In this document: one piece after another, positions 17,119-25,418 of the stretch
Layout of the letters: the number at the start of each line of letters is the position of its first letter
Position numbering within the stretch: the first letter of the stretch is position 1
From: Mammaliicoccus sciuri
GTDB lineage: Bacteria > Bacillota > Bacilli > Staphylococcales > Staphylococcaceae
NCBI RefSeq assembly: GCF_025561425.1
Contig: NZ_CP094824.1
Span: 2,666,001-2,730,000 of the forward strand
Reading direction: 5' to 3'
DNA: 64,000 bases
Notes under the pieces: model-generated
What the model was told of the DNA's origin: nothing
The model's database searches: none
The model's input: only the letters and a program-made list of their open reading frames with translations
Translations under genes and position numbers: made by a program

Positions 17119-17961
17119 TTAAAGGACCAAAATTATATGAATCGCGAGGATGTTTTTATGCATATTTTTCTCAAATTCAATTGGACTCATATAATTTAGT
17201 GTCGAATGAATTCTTTTTGAGTTGTAAAAAGTAAGAATGTATTCCATAACACTGAACATTACTTCATCCCTTGTTTTGTAGTCACAATGGTGAATTAATT
17301 TTTTTTTGATAATACTATGAAATGATTCTATACACGCATTGTCATAACAGTTTCCTTTTCTACTCATGCTTGTTTGAATTCCTTTTTCTTTAAGTAATGT
17401 CTGATATTCTATAGAAGCATATTGACTTCCACGGTCTGAATGATGAATCAGTCCTTTTCTTGGTTCTTGTATTGTACATGCTTTTCTAAAGGCTGATAAC
17501 ACAAGATCTTTAGTCATTCTTGAAGACATTGACCATCCAATAATTCTTCGTGAAAATAAATCCATGACTGTTGCTAAGTATAGCCAACCTTCTCTCGTTT
17601 ATATGTACGTTATATCTGCGACCCAAACACTTCCTAATCCGGATACTTTAAATGATTGGTTTAATATATTGGGATATACAGGAAGTTGATGTTTGGAATT
17701 TGTTGTAGCCTTATATTTCTTTTTTGTTATTGATTTAATACCTAATTCATTCATTATCCTACTGACTGTTCTTTGTGTGACCGTACATCCTTTGCTTCTT
17801 AGTACTTGTGTAATTTTAGGACTACCATAACGTTTTTGACTTTGAATATAAATTTGATAAATATGTTTTTTCAATACATCATGTCTAATTGTACGTTTAC
17901 TTGGTTTACGATTCTTCCAACCATAATAGCCACTTTTTGAAACACCTAACACTTCACACAT
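17119..17961 (-). pseudogene. IS3-group transposase OrfB, nonsense-interrupted
   Basis: The DDE transposase half, in the -1 frame after orfA. It has an HTH_21 region (KRYGSPKITQVLRSKG) and the rve core with D in WVADITYI, D in HHSDRGSQYAS and E in NACIESFHSIIKKK. An in-frame TAA at about 17596-17598 follows ITYI; relatives continue with another residue and then TREGWLYLATVMDLFSRR, which is exactly what follows here. A CAA-to-TAA change is the simplest reading. The frame reaches back through the slip site near 18042 via VIYRFIEEHRHEFRVIKMCEVLGVS. Confidence 0.8.
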
Positions 17962-18008
17962 CTTTATAACACGAAATTCATGTCGGTGTTCTTCAATAAA
18001 CCTGTATA

Positions 18009-18296
18009 TTACTTCTGGTCTTTGGCAAAGATGTGCATAGCCTTTTTTAATATCTTATTTTCTTCTTCTAGCTCTTTTAATCTTTTTTGTAGATCAACTT
18101 CAGACTGTTTCTTAGGGGTACGTCTACCACTACCAACAAATCCTTTTTCACCTTCTTTACGATAAACACTTAGCCATTTGGTTAATGTTTGAATAGGGAT
18201 GTCTAAATCTCTTGAAACTTCTGTTGCTTTTCTACCAGATTCTACTAACTGAATTACTTCCATTTTAAAGCTATGATCATATTTTCTTTTAGACAT
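18009..18296 (-). CDS. IS3-group transposase subunit OrfA
   Basis: A 95-residue OrfA: an N-terminal helix-turn-helix (KYDHSFKMEVIQLVESGRK, then VSRDLDIPIQTLTKWLSVY) and a C-terminal leucine zipper (LQKRLKELEEENKILKKAM). ATG 18296 has CAGGAG 8 nt upstream. The heptamer A AAA AAG (plus-strand 18042-18048) lies in phase in the zipper and lets ribosomes shift -1 into orfB, as in other IS3-group elements. The gene appears intact. Confidence 0.85.
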   Translation of the reverse strand: MSKRKYDHSFKMEVIQLVESGRKATEVSRDLDIPIQTLTKWLSVYRKEGEKGFVGSGRRTPKKQSEVDLQKRLKELEEENKILKKAMHIFAKDQK

Positions 18297-18965
18297 AACG
18301 AACACTCCTGTAAATTGATTACTTTCATTATAGCTTAATTTATTATCAATTTACTGTGTCCGTTATTCAGTCTAGCATCAAATTCCATTGCAATAACAGC
18401 CATCGCTTTTTGAATATCATTAACTATGATTCCCTCAGTAAATTCATTATCTATACTTGAATGATAGCTAGTTTCAGAAATATAAGTATGTACGCCATTA
18501 TTTATTGCTTCTCGTAAATAATCATATTTAAAAGTATTCCCTTTGCAAAAAAACAAGGTGTTCCCTTTTATATCTTTAGAATTATATGAAATGTGATCAT
18601 ACAATTTATTATCTTGATGCTTATAGTAATACATTCCATTTTTAACAATCACTTTTAATAAATTATGTTCTTTTAACACATTTAAGATTCTAATAGTATC
18701 TATACTTACCAATTTCATCACCTTTAATATATTATTTTATTAGTGTTAATATCAATTTTAAATTTCTAACTAAATTAATCTTTGGTCTATTTACTTAAGA
18801 AGACATTAATTTTTATAGCTCGTAGTATCTATATGATTTATATAATATCTACTTTATCTATTACTCATACACATTTTATTACATAATATCATTTCAAATT
18901 TAACAATAACTAGTTATATTTACAATCTATTACTTTTTAACATAAAAATAGTAGCACTGATAAAA

Positions 18966-19000
18966 AAAGAGAATAAGCAACGTTCAATTGCTTATTCTCT
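18966..19000 (-). terminator. Terminator of the APC permease
   Basis: AGAGAATAAGCAA and TTGCTTATTCTCT form a 13-bp stem, with U-rich sequence following on the minus strand. Apart from this hairpin, 18722-19019 is AT-rich with no gene; it should hold the promoter of the MurE-like gene. Confidence 0.8.
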
Positions 19001-19019
19001 AATATTTTTAAAAATTTTT

Positions 19020-20498
19020 TTATTTTTTCACTTCTGTTTTGGCTTCTAGGTCTATCATTTCATCTTTTGTCTTATCTAATACTAAATAGTTTAGCTCGTC
19101 GTTCGTCATTTTCTTAAGTGATGGGTATCTTATCATAAAGAATACAATACCTAGCACTAACCAAATGAACAACGCGATATAAGATGGTAATGATAAACTT
19201 GCTGGTGATCCTGGGATAAGTAATAATCCTAAGAATATACCAGCGATAATTGCGCCGATAATCGCAAATGTTTTGTATTTTGGATGATACATCATGCTTC
19301 GTTTATCGTATGAAAATAGTTTGAATGCTGATAAACATGTTATGAAATAAGCGATTGAAACACCTGTTGATGACATATCTACAATCCATGTTAATGCTGT
19401 TCTACCTAACCATGGTGCAGCGAGTGCCATTACTAATATAAATATAATACTTACATACGGTGTATTATATTTTGGGTGTAACTTTTTAAAGACGCTTGGC
19501 ATAACAGATGCTCTACCCATAGAGAATAACAATCTACTTGAACTCATAAAGAATCCGTTCAATCCTGTGAATATCCCCATCATAATTGCGACAACTAATA
19601 CTGCTAACCCAACAAACGAGAATGCTTCTTGAACGACTGAACCTGTCACCCATAAATCTCCACCTACAGATGAGGCATCTTTAAACAGCCAACTTGTTAA
19701 AAGTATCATCATCACATACGTAAGCGCTGAAGCAATTAAACTAAATACGATTAACTTGAACGTCTTACTTGGTGAGAAGTTAAATTCTTCTGCCGTTTGC
19801 GGAATATTATCAAAGCCTACATATGCCCATGGTGCAACTGCCAGAATTACAACAATTGAGGCAAGCCAACCCATGTCATTATTGACAACAGGCTTAAGAT
19901 TTGAGAATGAAAAATCATGCGTGAAAAATGATCCTGCAAATAAAAGTATAACAACAACTGCTAATACCACACAGAATATATATTGCAAACTTCCTGAAAA
20001 ACTAGAACCTTTTATACTTATCCAAGCAAATATTAACAATATAAGTGAAGATAGTATAATTTCAGTTATGTACACATCCCAACCTGCTACTGTATATAAT
20101 TTACCTTGTTCCAAAAAGCCCGGCATAATAAATTTAAAAAGCAAACTAAATGCGGAGGCGTTTAAAGCAACGATACAAATATATCCAAAAGTTAAAAACC
20201 ATGATGAGAAGAATGATACATATTTACCGAATCCTAAGTATCCGAATGCAAAAGCACCACCTGTTACTGGGAACTTTTCAACTAATGCACCGTAACTAAC
20301 GGCAATAACAATCATCAATAATGCCCCGATAAATATACCGATTGAAGCGCCTAATGGTCCAGCCTGACTAATCCAGTCACCTGGTAGGATAAATGCACCC
20401 CAACCTATACTTGAGCCGTAAGCAATGGCCCATACAAATTTTTCTGATAAGTTCTGATCTAAATTTCCTCTTGATAAATCTTTCTTTTTCCTAGCCAT
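19020..20498 (-). CDS. APC-superfamily amino acid permease
   Basis: A 492-residue transporter with about twelve hydrophobic segments. The APC signature is clear at the N-terminus (AIAYGSSIGWGAFILPGDWI, the substrate-binding GSxxGxG-type unwound helix), followed by GAFAFGYLGFG in segment 3 and WAYVGFDNIPQTAEE in segment 6. Substrate cannot be read from the sequence; an amino acid or amine is expected. It is intact, with its own terminator, and lies about 50 bp from the DUF423 gene upstream on the same strand, so it may be co-transcribed with ung. Confidence 0.85.
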   Translation of the reverse strand: MARKKKDLSRGNLDQNLSEKFVWAIAYGSSIGWGAFILPGDWISQAGPLGASIGIFIGALLMIVIAVSYGALVEKFPVTGGAFAFGYLGFGKYVSFFSSWFLTFGYICIVALNASAFSLLFKFIMPGFLEQGKLYTVAGWDVYITEIILSSLILLIFAWISIKGSSFSGSLQYIFCVVLAVVVILLFAGSFFTHDFSFSNLKPVVNNDMGWLASIVVILAVAPWAYVGFDNIPQTAEEFNFSPSKTFKLIVFSLIASALTYVMMILLTSWLFKDASSVGGDLWVTGSVVQEAFSFVGLAVLVVAIMMGIFTGLNGFFMSSSRLLFSMGRASVMPSVFKKLHPKYNTPYVSIIFILVMALAAPWLGRTALTWIVDMSSTGVSIAYFITCLSAFKLFSYDKRSMMYHPKYKTFAIIGAIIAGIFLGLLLIPGSPASLSLPSYIALFIWLVLGIVFFMIRYPSLKKMTNDELNYLVLDKTKDEMIDLEAKTEVKK

Positions 20499-20550
20499 AC
20501 ATGTTCCACCCTTATTTTTTTAAATTTCGTGAAACGTAATTAACCTTTAA

Positions 20551-20913
20551 TTAAATTTTCCAAACAGCAATTACGAGTAATAACCAACTTGCTATAAATA
20601 ATACGCCACCAATTGGTGTAATAGCGCCAAGTATTTTAATTTGTGTTACAGCAAGTATATATAATGAACCACTAAAGAATACTATGCCAAATGTCATCAA
20701 CCATCCAGCTACGTTTAAACTGATAGATGTTGTACCCGAAATAATACCAATTAAAATTAAACCGAGTGCATGATACATTTGGTATGTTGTTGCTTTACCC
20801 CATATATCTAAGTATTTAGCCGATAATTTATTTTCTAAACCATGTGCACCAAATGCACCTGCTGCTACAGCGATCATTGCATTAATTGCACCTATTATAA
20901 TAAATAATTTCAT
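20551..20913 (-). CDS. DUF423 family small membrane protein (YwdK-like)
   Basis: A 120-residue protein with four hydrophobic segments. The DUF423 signature [20 protein letters not shown] is at the N-terminus, followed by [13 protein letters not shown] and a final [19 protein letters not shown]. Its function is unknown. The same neighbourhood (ywdK beside ung and ywdI) exists in Bacillus, which supports the call. It starts 20 bp after the YwdI-like gene and is part of a ung-ywdI-ywdK operon. Confidence 0.85.
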   Translation of the reverse strand: MKLFIIIGAINAMIAVAAGAFGAHGLENKLSAKYLDIWGKATTYQMYHALGLILIGIISGTTSISLNVAGWLMTFGIVFFSGSLYILAVTQIKILGAITPIGGVLFIASWLLLVIAVWKI

Positions 20914-20933
20914 TTGTTATCTCCTTTTCTTAT

Positions 20934-21269
20934 TTAAAAATCAAATATTGAATCTCCATTACCTATACCATCATCTGTTGTTAATTGATTTTCTGTTTTA
21001 TTTACAGATGGTTCGTTACGCACTTTACCACCCATTTTTCTAATTTCTTCATCTGAAATTTGTGGTTTAGCTTTTGGTGTTGGTTTAGGTGTTGAAGAAA
21101 TATTTTGTTCTACTTTAATATCGTGCGTTAAATCGTCTTCTTTATCTACCAATCCACTTAACGTATGAATGGCATGCATGTGGCGATTAAAGACTTCATT
21201 TGTTGAAGCATTGTCAGCAGCAACGAGTTCTTCTTCTATTGCAGCAATTAATTGTGATCTACTTATCAT
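20934..21269 (-). CDS. YwdI-like protein (DUF5327)
   Basis: A 111-residue soluble protein. Its N-terminal half is helical and conserved (SQLIAAIEEELVAADNAS, then HMHAIHTLSGLV). The C-terminal half is Pro/Lys/Thr-rich and probably disordered, ending DDGIGNGDSIFDF. The start overlaps the ung stop by 1 bp, so translation is coupled. This matches YwdI, the ung neighbour in Bacillus, whose function is not established. Confidence 0.75.
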   Translation of the reverse strand: MISRSQLIAAIEEELVAADNASTNEVFNRHMHAIHTLSGLVDKEDDLTHDIKVEQNISSTPKPTPKAKPQISDEEIRKMGGKVRNEPSVNKTENQLTTDDGIGNGDSIFDF

Positions 21270-21934
21270 TAAATGTCACCTCCACACCAATTAATGGGTT
21301 CTTTGCCACTCGCAATAAGATATTCATTCGTCTTACTAAATGGTTTAGACCCAAAGAATCCTCTATAAGCAGATAATGGACTTGGATGTACAGATTGTAT
21401 AATATGATGGCGCTCTGTATCAATAAGCTTGATCTTAGATTGTGCAGGTTTACCCCAAAGTATAAACACAACATCTTCTAATTCACTGGAAACATGTTTA
21501 ATAATTTCATCCGTGAATATTTCCCAGCCAATATTTTTATGTGAATGTGCTTGATGTGCTTCTACTGTTAAGACGGTGTTTAAAAGTAATACACCTTCCT
21601 TAGCCCAATCTTGCAAGTGAGGTGTCGTTCTCTTGCAACCAATATCGTCTTCTAATTCTTTATAAATATTTCTTAATGAAGGTGGGAATTTTGCGTCTGG
21701 TTGTACTGAAAAAGCTAAGCCATGCGCTTGATTCGGACCATGATAAGGATCTTGCCCGAGAATAACCACTTTCACACTTTCTAAAGGTGTTAAATCAAAA
21801 GCTTGATAAATATTTTCTCTATCAGGATAAATCGTCTTACTTTTATATGCTTCTTCTAAAAATGACTCCATTTCAGAAAAATCATGTTCGGATTTTATTT
21901 TATGAAATATTTGTTGCCAATCCATATTATTCAC
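21269..21934 (-). CDS. ung: Uracil-DNA glycosylase
   Basis: A 221-residue family 1 uracil-DNA glycosylase that removes uracil left by cytosine deamination or dUTP misincorporation. All motifs are intact: GQDPYHG with the catalytic Asp62, LNTVLTV, the Asn/Trp region FILWGKPAQ and [13 protein letters not shown] with the catalytic His. ATG 21934 follows a GAGGTG site. This matters here because many C-to-T-type nonsense changes are seen in the window, yet ung looks functional. Confidence 0.95.
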   Translation of the reverse strand: MNNMDWQQIFHKIKSEHDFSEMESFLEEAYKSKTIYPDRENIYQAFDLTPLESVKVVILGQDPYHGPNQAHGLAFSVQPDAKFPPSLRNIYKELEDDIGCKRTTPHLQDWAKEGVLLLNTVLTVEAHQAHSHKNIGWEIFTDEIIKHVSSELEDVVFILWGKPAQSKIKLIDTERHHIIQSVHPSPLSAYRGFFGSKPFSKTNEYLIASGKEPINWCGGDI

Positions 21935-22039
21935 CTCAATAAAAATAATAACATAGCACTCAAGAAAAGGTCATAACTATTTTTTACAATTAAAAAACGT
22001 GATATGATAAAATATATGAATTATTGGGAGGAATCATCA

Positions 22040-22870
22040 ATGGCATTAAAAAAAGTCTTAACAATAGCAGGATCAGACACAAGTGCTGGAGCTGGAATGC
22101 AAGCAGATTTAAAGACATTCCAAGAGCATGACACATATGGAATGGTTGCATTAACAGCAGTCGTTACAATGGACCCACAAACATGGTCACACGACGTAAC
22201 ACCATTACCTCTTGATTTACTAGATAAACAATTAAACACAGCTATTTCAATCGGACCAGATGCAATTAAAACAGGTATGCTTGGTTCTGAAGAAATTATT
22301 AAACGTGCACGTCAAACATATGACGAAGCAGACGCTGAAATTTTCGTAGTTGACCCTGTAATGGTATGTAAAGGTGAAGACGAAGTACTTAACCCGGGAA
22401 ATACTGATGCAATGATTAAAGAACTATTACCAAAAGCAACTGTCGTTACACCAAATTTATTTGAAGCAGGTCAACTTTCAGGTTTAGGTAAACTAACTTC
22501 AATTGATGATATGAAAAAAGCAGCAGAAAAAATCCACGAACTTGGTGCACAATATGTTGTCATTAAAGGTGGAAAAGCTTTAGAATCAGATAAAGCTTAC
22601 GACTTATATTATGACGGACAAAAGCACGTCCTATTATCAACAGATAAATTCCAATCAAGTTATAACCATGGTGCAGGTTGTACATTCGCAGCAGCAACAA
22701 CAGCTAACTTAGCAAATGCCGAATCACCAGAAGATGCGATTATACATGCAAAAGCATTCGTAGCATCAGCTATTAAAAACGGTTGGAAAATGAACGACTT
22801 CGTAGGTCCAGTAGATCACGGCGCTTCAAACCGTATCGAAAAAATAGAAGTATATACTGAAGAAGTATAA
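22040..22870 (+). CDS. pdxK: Pyridoxal / hydroxymethylpyrimidine kinase (PdxK, ThiD-like)
   Basis: A 276-residue ribokinase-superfamily kinase. The N-terminal LTIAGSDTSAGAGMQADLKTF, the MVALTAVVTMDPQTW segment, VVDPVMVCKGEDEVL, the ThiD-type VVIKGGKAL and the C-terminal anion-hole motif YNHGAGCTFAAATTANLA are all present. Staphylococcal homologues phosphorylate pyridoxal in vitamin B6 salvage although they resemble ThiD, so pdxK is preferred. ATG 22040 is chosen because GGGAGG lies just upstream; the frame opens earlier at 22004 without a site. It is divergent from ung and monocistronic. Confidence 0.85.
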   Translation: MALKKVLTIAGSDTSAGAGMQADLKTFQEHDTYGMVALTAVVTMDPQTWSHDVTPLPLDLLDKQLNTAISIGPDAIKTGMLGSEEIIKRARQTYDEADAEIFVVDPVMVCKGEDEVLNPGNTDAMIKELLPKATVVTPNLFEAGQLSGLGKLTSIDDMKKAAEKIHELGAQYVVIKGGKALESDKAYDLYYDGQKHVLLSTDKFQSSYNHGAGCTFAAATTANLANAESPEDAIIHAKAFVASAIKNGWKMNDFVGPVDHGASNRIEKIEVYTEEV

Positions 22871-22872
22871 AT

Positions 22873-22903
22873 AAAAAGCTGTACGCGTGTGCGTACAGCT
22901 TTA
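22873..22903 (+). terminator. pdxK terminator
   Basis: AAAGCTGTACGC, loop GTGT, GCGTACAGCTTT: a 12-bp stem right after the pdxK stop. A second, weaker hairpin (CAAGGTCT...AGACTTTG) followed by a T7 run lies at 22914-22948. Confidence 0.85.
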
Positions 22904-22994
22904 TAATGTCGACAAGGTCTTAGACTTTGTTGGCATTTTTTTGTGGGGATGCTGGGAAGTGGTACTTATAGGGGTAACGGGAGGGTATCGACGG

Positions 22995-23430
22995 CTCTTG
23001 TGAACACTTCTGACTAAACTTGTTCATAACGAGGCTGTTAGTTACAAAACTACTGCGAAGTGTTACTATGGACCGCCTTAGTTACAAAAGTCGGCCGAAG
23101 TGTTACTATAGACCGCCTTAGTTACAAAACTTGGCCAAAGTGTTACTATAGACAGCCTTAGTTACAAAACTTGGCCGAAGTGTTACTATGGACGGCCATA
23201 GTTACAAAACTTGGCCGAAGTGTTACTATGGACAGCCTTAGTTACAAAACTTGGCCGAAGTGTTACTATAGACCGCCTTAGTTACAAAACTCGTAACAAC
23301 TGTAAACATGGCACTCACTATTTGCACTTCTCATCAAAACTGCTAATAACGACACCACTATTTGCACCTTCAACCAAAACTGCTAATAATGACACCACTA
23401 TTTGCACTTCTATCCAAAACTGCTTTTAAC
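22995..23430. repeat. Minisatellite of 40-bp units
   Basis: An exact 40-bp period. GTTACAAAAC (or ...AAAG) recurs at 23041, 23081, 23121, 23161, 23201, 23241 and 23281, with unit content of the type TTGGCCGAAGTGTTACTATGGAC. The same period continues in a diverged subfamily, TTTGCAC at 23321, 23361 and 23401. Aligned by the shared core GAC..C..TA.TT, the two subfamilies are homologous, giving about ten to eleven copies. No frame is conserved across the units, since 40 is not a multiple of three. It fills most of the 22904-23480 gap between convergent genes. Confidence 0.9.
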
Positions 23431-23480
23431 GATAAGAGTCCACCACATGAAATTCTCATAACCAACGCCCAAATATAAAC

Positions 23481-23512
23481 AAAAGCCGAGACAACGTTTC
23501 TTGTCTCGGCTT
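23481..23512 (-). terminator. Terminator of the 23549 gene
   Basis: AAAGCCGAGACAA...TTGTCTCGGCTT, a 12-bp stem with a U-rich tail on the minus strand. Confidence 0.8.
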
Positions 23513-23548
23513 CATTCATTACGATACGCACATGCGTACAACTCTTTA

Positions 23549-23887
23549 TTATGATTTCATGATACTAAATTCCGCTGTGACTTTTGCCACTTCTTTGCGG
23601 TTCTTAAATAATGTCATTTGATATTGATAAAATGCATTATCTCCCTCTTTAGTTTCATTTAAACATTCTAATTCTGCGATGTAATTTTCTAATGTCATAA
23701 TACGTTCTGTCTGTTCAAACTCACTTTTAATTTGTTTAAGTTTTGTATCATTTCTCATAAATGGCTTAAAACTATTAAACTCTCGAAGTACGCTTAATAA
23801 GTATTGAACTGGTACTTCTTCATAATACTGATATCCCATTATATTACAATAATCTAAAACCGCTTCATCGTTAAATGAAATGCGCAT
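23549..23887 (-). CDS. Small protein of unknown function
   Basis: A predicted 112-residue cytoplasmic protein that I do not recognise. It is acidic, with no membrane segment or signal. Notable stretches are DEAVLDYCNIMGYQYYEEVP, LREFNSFKPFMRNDT and a basic C-terminal FYQYQMTLFKNRKEVAKVTA that looks like two beta strands. ATG 23887 is used; the frame reaches GTG 23905 but neither has a strong ribosome site. It stands alone with its own terminator between the repeat array and the amino-sugar operon. Confidence 0.55.
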   Translation of the reverse strand: MRISFNDEAVLDYCNIMGYQYYEEVPVQYLLSVLREFNSFKPFMRNDTKLKQIKSEFEQTERIMTLENYIAELECLNETKEGDNAFYQYQMTLFKNRKEVAKVTAEFSIMKS

Positions 23888-23991
23888 TGTTTCCAATAAT
23901 TCCACCCGCCATTTCTTGAGGCTAATCTCAGTTGTAATTGTACTTTAAAGAGTATCATCATTCAAGTGAATTTTTACTATAACTTATTACT

Positions 23992-24732
23992 CTAAATGTC
24001 GTCTTCTCCACTTAAATACGCATTATTATCTAGTACAACTTCTACATTAGGATGATTATACAAAACAGATGCTGGTAAGTCTGTTGTAATGTCACCTGTT
24101 AATAATCGTTTAATCGCTTCTGCTTTCTTCGGTCCATAAGCTAATAGAATTATACGTTTAGCTTTCATAATAGATTGAATCCCCATAGAAATGGCTTGTT
24201 CTGGCACTTCTTCAATCGTTTCAAAATATCTGCTATTCGCTTCTATTGTAGACTCCGTTAAATCAACAATACTTGTCACACTATCAAACGGAGTGCCTGG
24301 TTCATTGAAACCAATATGTCCATTTTCTCCAATACCAAGTATTTGAACATCTATTGGTCCTTCTTGATCTAATAAAGCTTCATAACGTTTTGTTTCTGCT
24401 TCTAAATCTTCTGCCGAACCGTTTGGTAAATGTATACGCGATTCGTTCCAAGATGGTAAATGATTAAAGAGTACATCATGCATATATGTGTAGTAACTTT
24501 CTGGATGATCATAATCGATACCAATATATTCATCTAAATTAAATGTCGTGATTTCACTCAAATCAATTTCATTAATTCTAATCAAGTTCACAAGTTGTTC
24601 GTATACACGAACCATCGTTCCACCAGTTGCCAATCCAAGCACACTTTTTTTATTTGAAATAATTTGCTTTAATAACTCATTCGCAACATAGTGGCATGCT
24701 TCCTCTTTAGATCCTAAATTCATGATTTGCAT
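23992..24732 (-). CDS. nagB: Glucosamine-6-phosphate deaminase
   Basis: A 246-residue enzyme turning glucosamine-6-phosphate into fructose-6-phosphate and ammonia. The motifs are intact: SVLGLATGGTMVRVYE (phosphate loop), TFNLDEYIGI with the catalytic Asp, and LGIGENGHIGFNEPG with the Asp/His/Glu relay. ATG 24732 is chosen because GAGGGA lies just upstream, although the frame is open to 24810 over the nanE end. The nanE stop is 3 bp upstream, so nanE and nagB are translated together. Confidence 0.93.
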   Translation of the reverse strand: MQIMNLGSKEEACHYVANELLKQIISNKKSVLGLATGGTMVRVYEQLVNLIRINEIDLSEITTFNLDEYIGIDYDHPESYYTYMHDVLFNHLPSWNESRIHLPNGSAEDLEAETKRYEALLDQEGPIDVQILGIGENGHIGFNEPGTPFDSVTSIVDLTESTIEANSRYFETIEEVPEQAISMGIQSIMKAKRIILLAYGPKKAEAIKRLLTGDITTDLPASVLYNHPNVEVVLDNNAYLSGEDDI

Positions 24733-24734
24733 AA

Positions 24735-25403
24735 TTATCCCTCTATTTCTTTTATAAATCTTTTCGCTATTTCTAAAGGTCTCGTAATAGCACCGCCAAC
24801 GACTGTACAATGTACACCTAAATCTGTTACGCGTTTAAACATTTCAGGTGTAATCACGTTTCCTTCTGCGATTACTTTTGCGTTAACATTGTCTAATACA
24901 TCTTTTAAAAATTGAAAATCATTTTCGTACAATACATGACCTTTTGTATATTCTGTATAACCTCTTAAAGTTGTACCAACATAGTCGAATCCTAATTTAT
25001 CCGCCTGAATAGCTTCTTCTAAATCAGAAACATCTGCCATAATTTCAACGTTTGGTGCATGCTCTCTAATATATGACACAAGTTCTTCAAGTGACTCTTT
25101 AGGTCTTTCTTGTTTCGTCGCATCTAACGCAATAACTTCACAACCACTTTCAATTAATTCATCGACTTCTTTTGAAGTTGCTGTGATAAATACTTTTGAA
25201 CCTTCATAATCACGTTTTACTATTCCGATTACCGGTAAATCAACTTCTTCTTTAATAGCGATAATATCTTCTTTCGTATTCGCTCTAATACCTTTAGCAC
25301 CTGCTTGAGATGCAGCTAACGCCATCTTACTCATAATAAAAGATGAATGTAATGGTTCATCCGGTAAAGCCTGACATGACACGATTAATCCTTGTGGTAA
25401 CAT
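24735..25403 (-). CDS. nanE: N-acetylmannosamine-6-phosphate 2-epimerase
   Basis: A 222-residue TIM-barrel epimerase converting ManNAc-6-P to GlcNAc-6-P. The motifs are [39 protein letters not shown] (catalytic Lys), [19 protein letters not shown] and [11 protein letters not shown]. It starts 16 bp after the PTS gene and is followed at once by nagB. NanA and NanK are absent from the window, so the substrate probably arrives already phosphorylated through the PTS. Confidence 0.93.
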   Translation of the reverse strand: MLPQGLIVSCQALPDEPLHSSFIMSKMALAASQAGAKGIRANTKEDIIAIKEEVDLPVIGIVKRDYEGSKVFITATSKEVDELIESGCEVIALDATKQERPKESLEELVSYIREHAPNVEIMADVSDLEEAIQADKLGFDYVGTTLRGYTEYTKGHVLYENDFQFLKDVLDNVNAKVIAEGNVITPEMFKRVTDLGVHCTVVGGAITRPLEIAKRFIKEIEG

Positions 25404-25418
25404 TTATAAAAACACTCC

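Larger units (their letters stand above)
17053..18364 (-). mobile_element. IS3-family (IS3-group) insertion sequence
   Basis: A 1.3-kb element inside the MurE-like gene, in the same orientation. The ends are ACGGACACAGTAAA (about 17055) and its complement TTTACTGTGTCCGT (about 18351-18364). It has orfA and orfB with an A6G slip site on the minus strand. No clean target repeat could be read, so the ends may be off by 2-3 bp. A nonsense codon in orfB makes independent movement unlikely. Confidence 0.85.
15835..18721 (-). pseudogene. MurE-like Mur ligase paralogue, split by an IS and frameshifted
   Basis: Remnant of a UDP-MurNAc-tripeptide-synthetase-like enzyme of about 500 residues. Part 1, from 18721 to about 18366, is the N-terminal domain, ending MAVIAMEFDAR at the IS. 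Part 2 resumes at about 17050 as FYNYPQNKLSIYCYTGTKGKTTTAYF, the Mur ATP-binding motif, and continues with VMEASSQGYK. At about 16755 seven A are present where eight are needed. The correct frame then reads RLYNLKFDVGIFLNITPDHI, and the C-terminal domain follows with PGRMENI, VDYAHN, ADDPDFESPMEI and GKGADPYQ. The acceptor loop DDPDFE differs from DNPR of meso-DAP enzymes. Because murE is normally elsewhere and essential, this is probably a second ligase. Confidence 0.8.

Noticed and set aside
22995-23430. CRISPR array
   Set aside because: Units are contiguous and similar over their whole length, with no unique spacers and no cas genes nearby.
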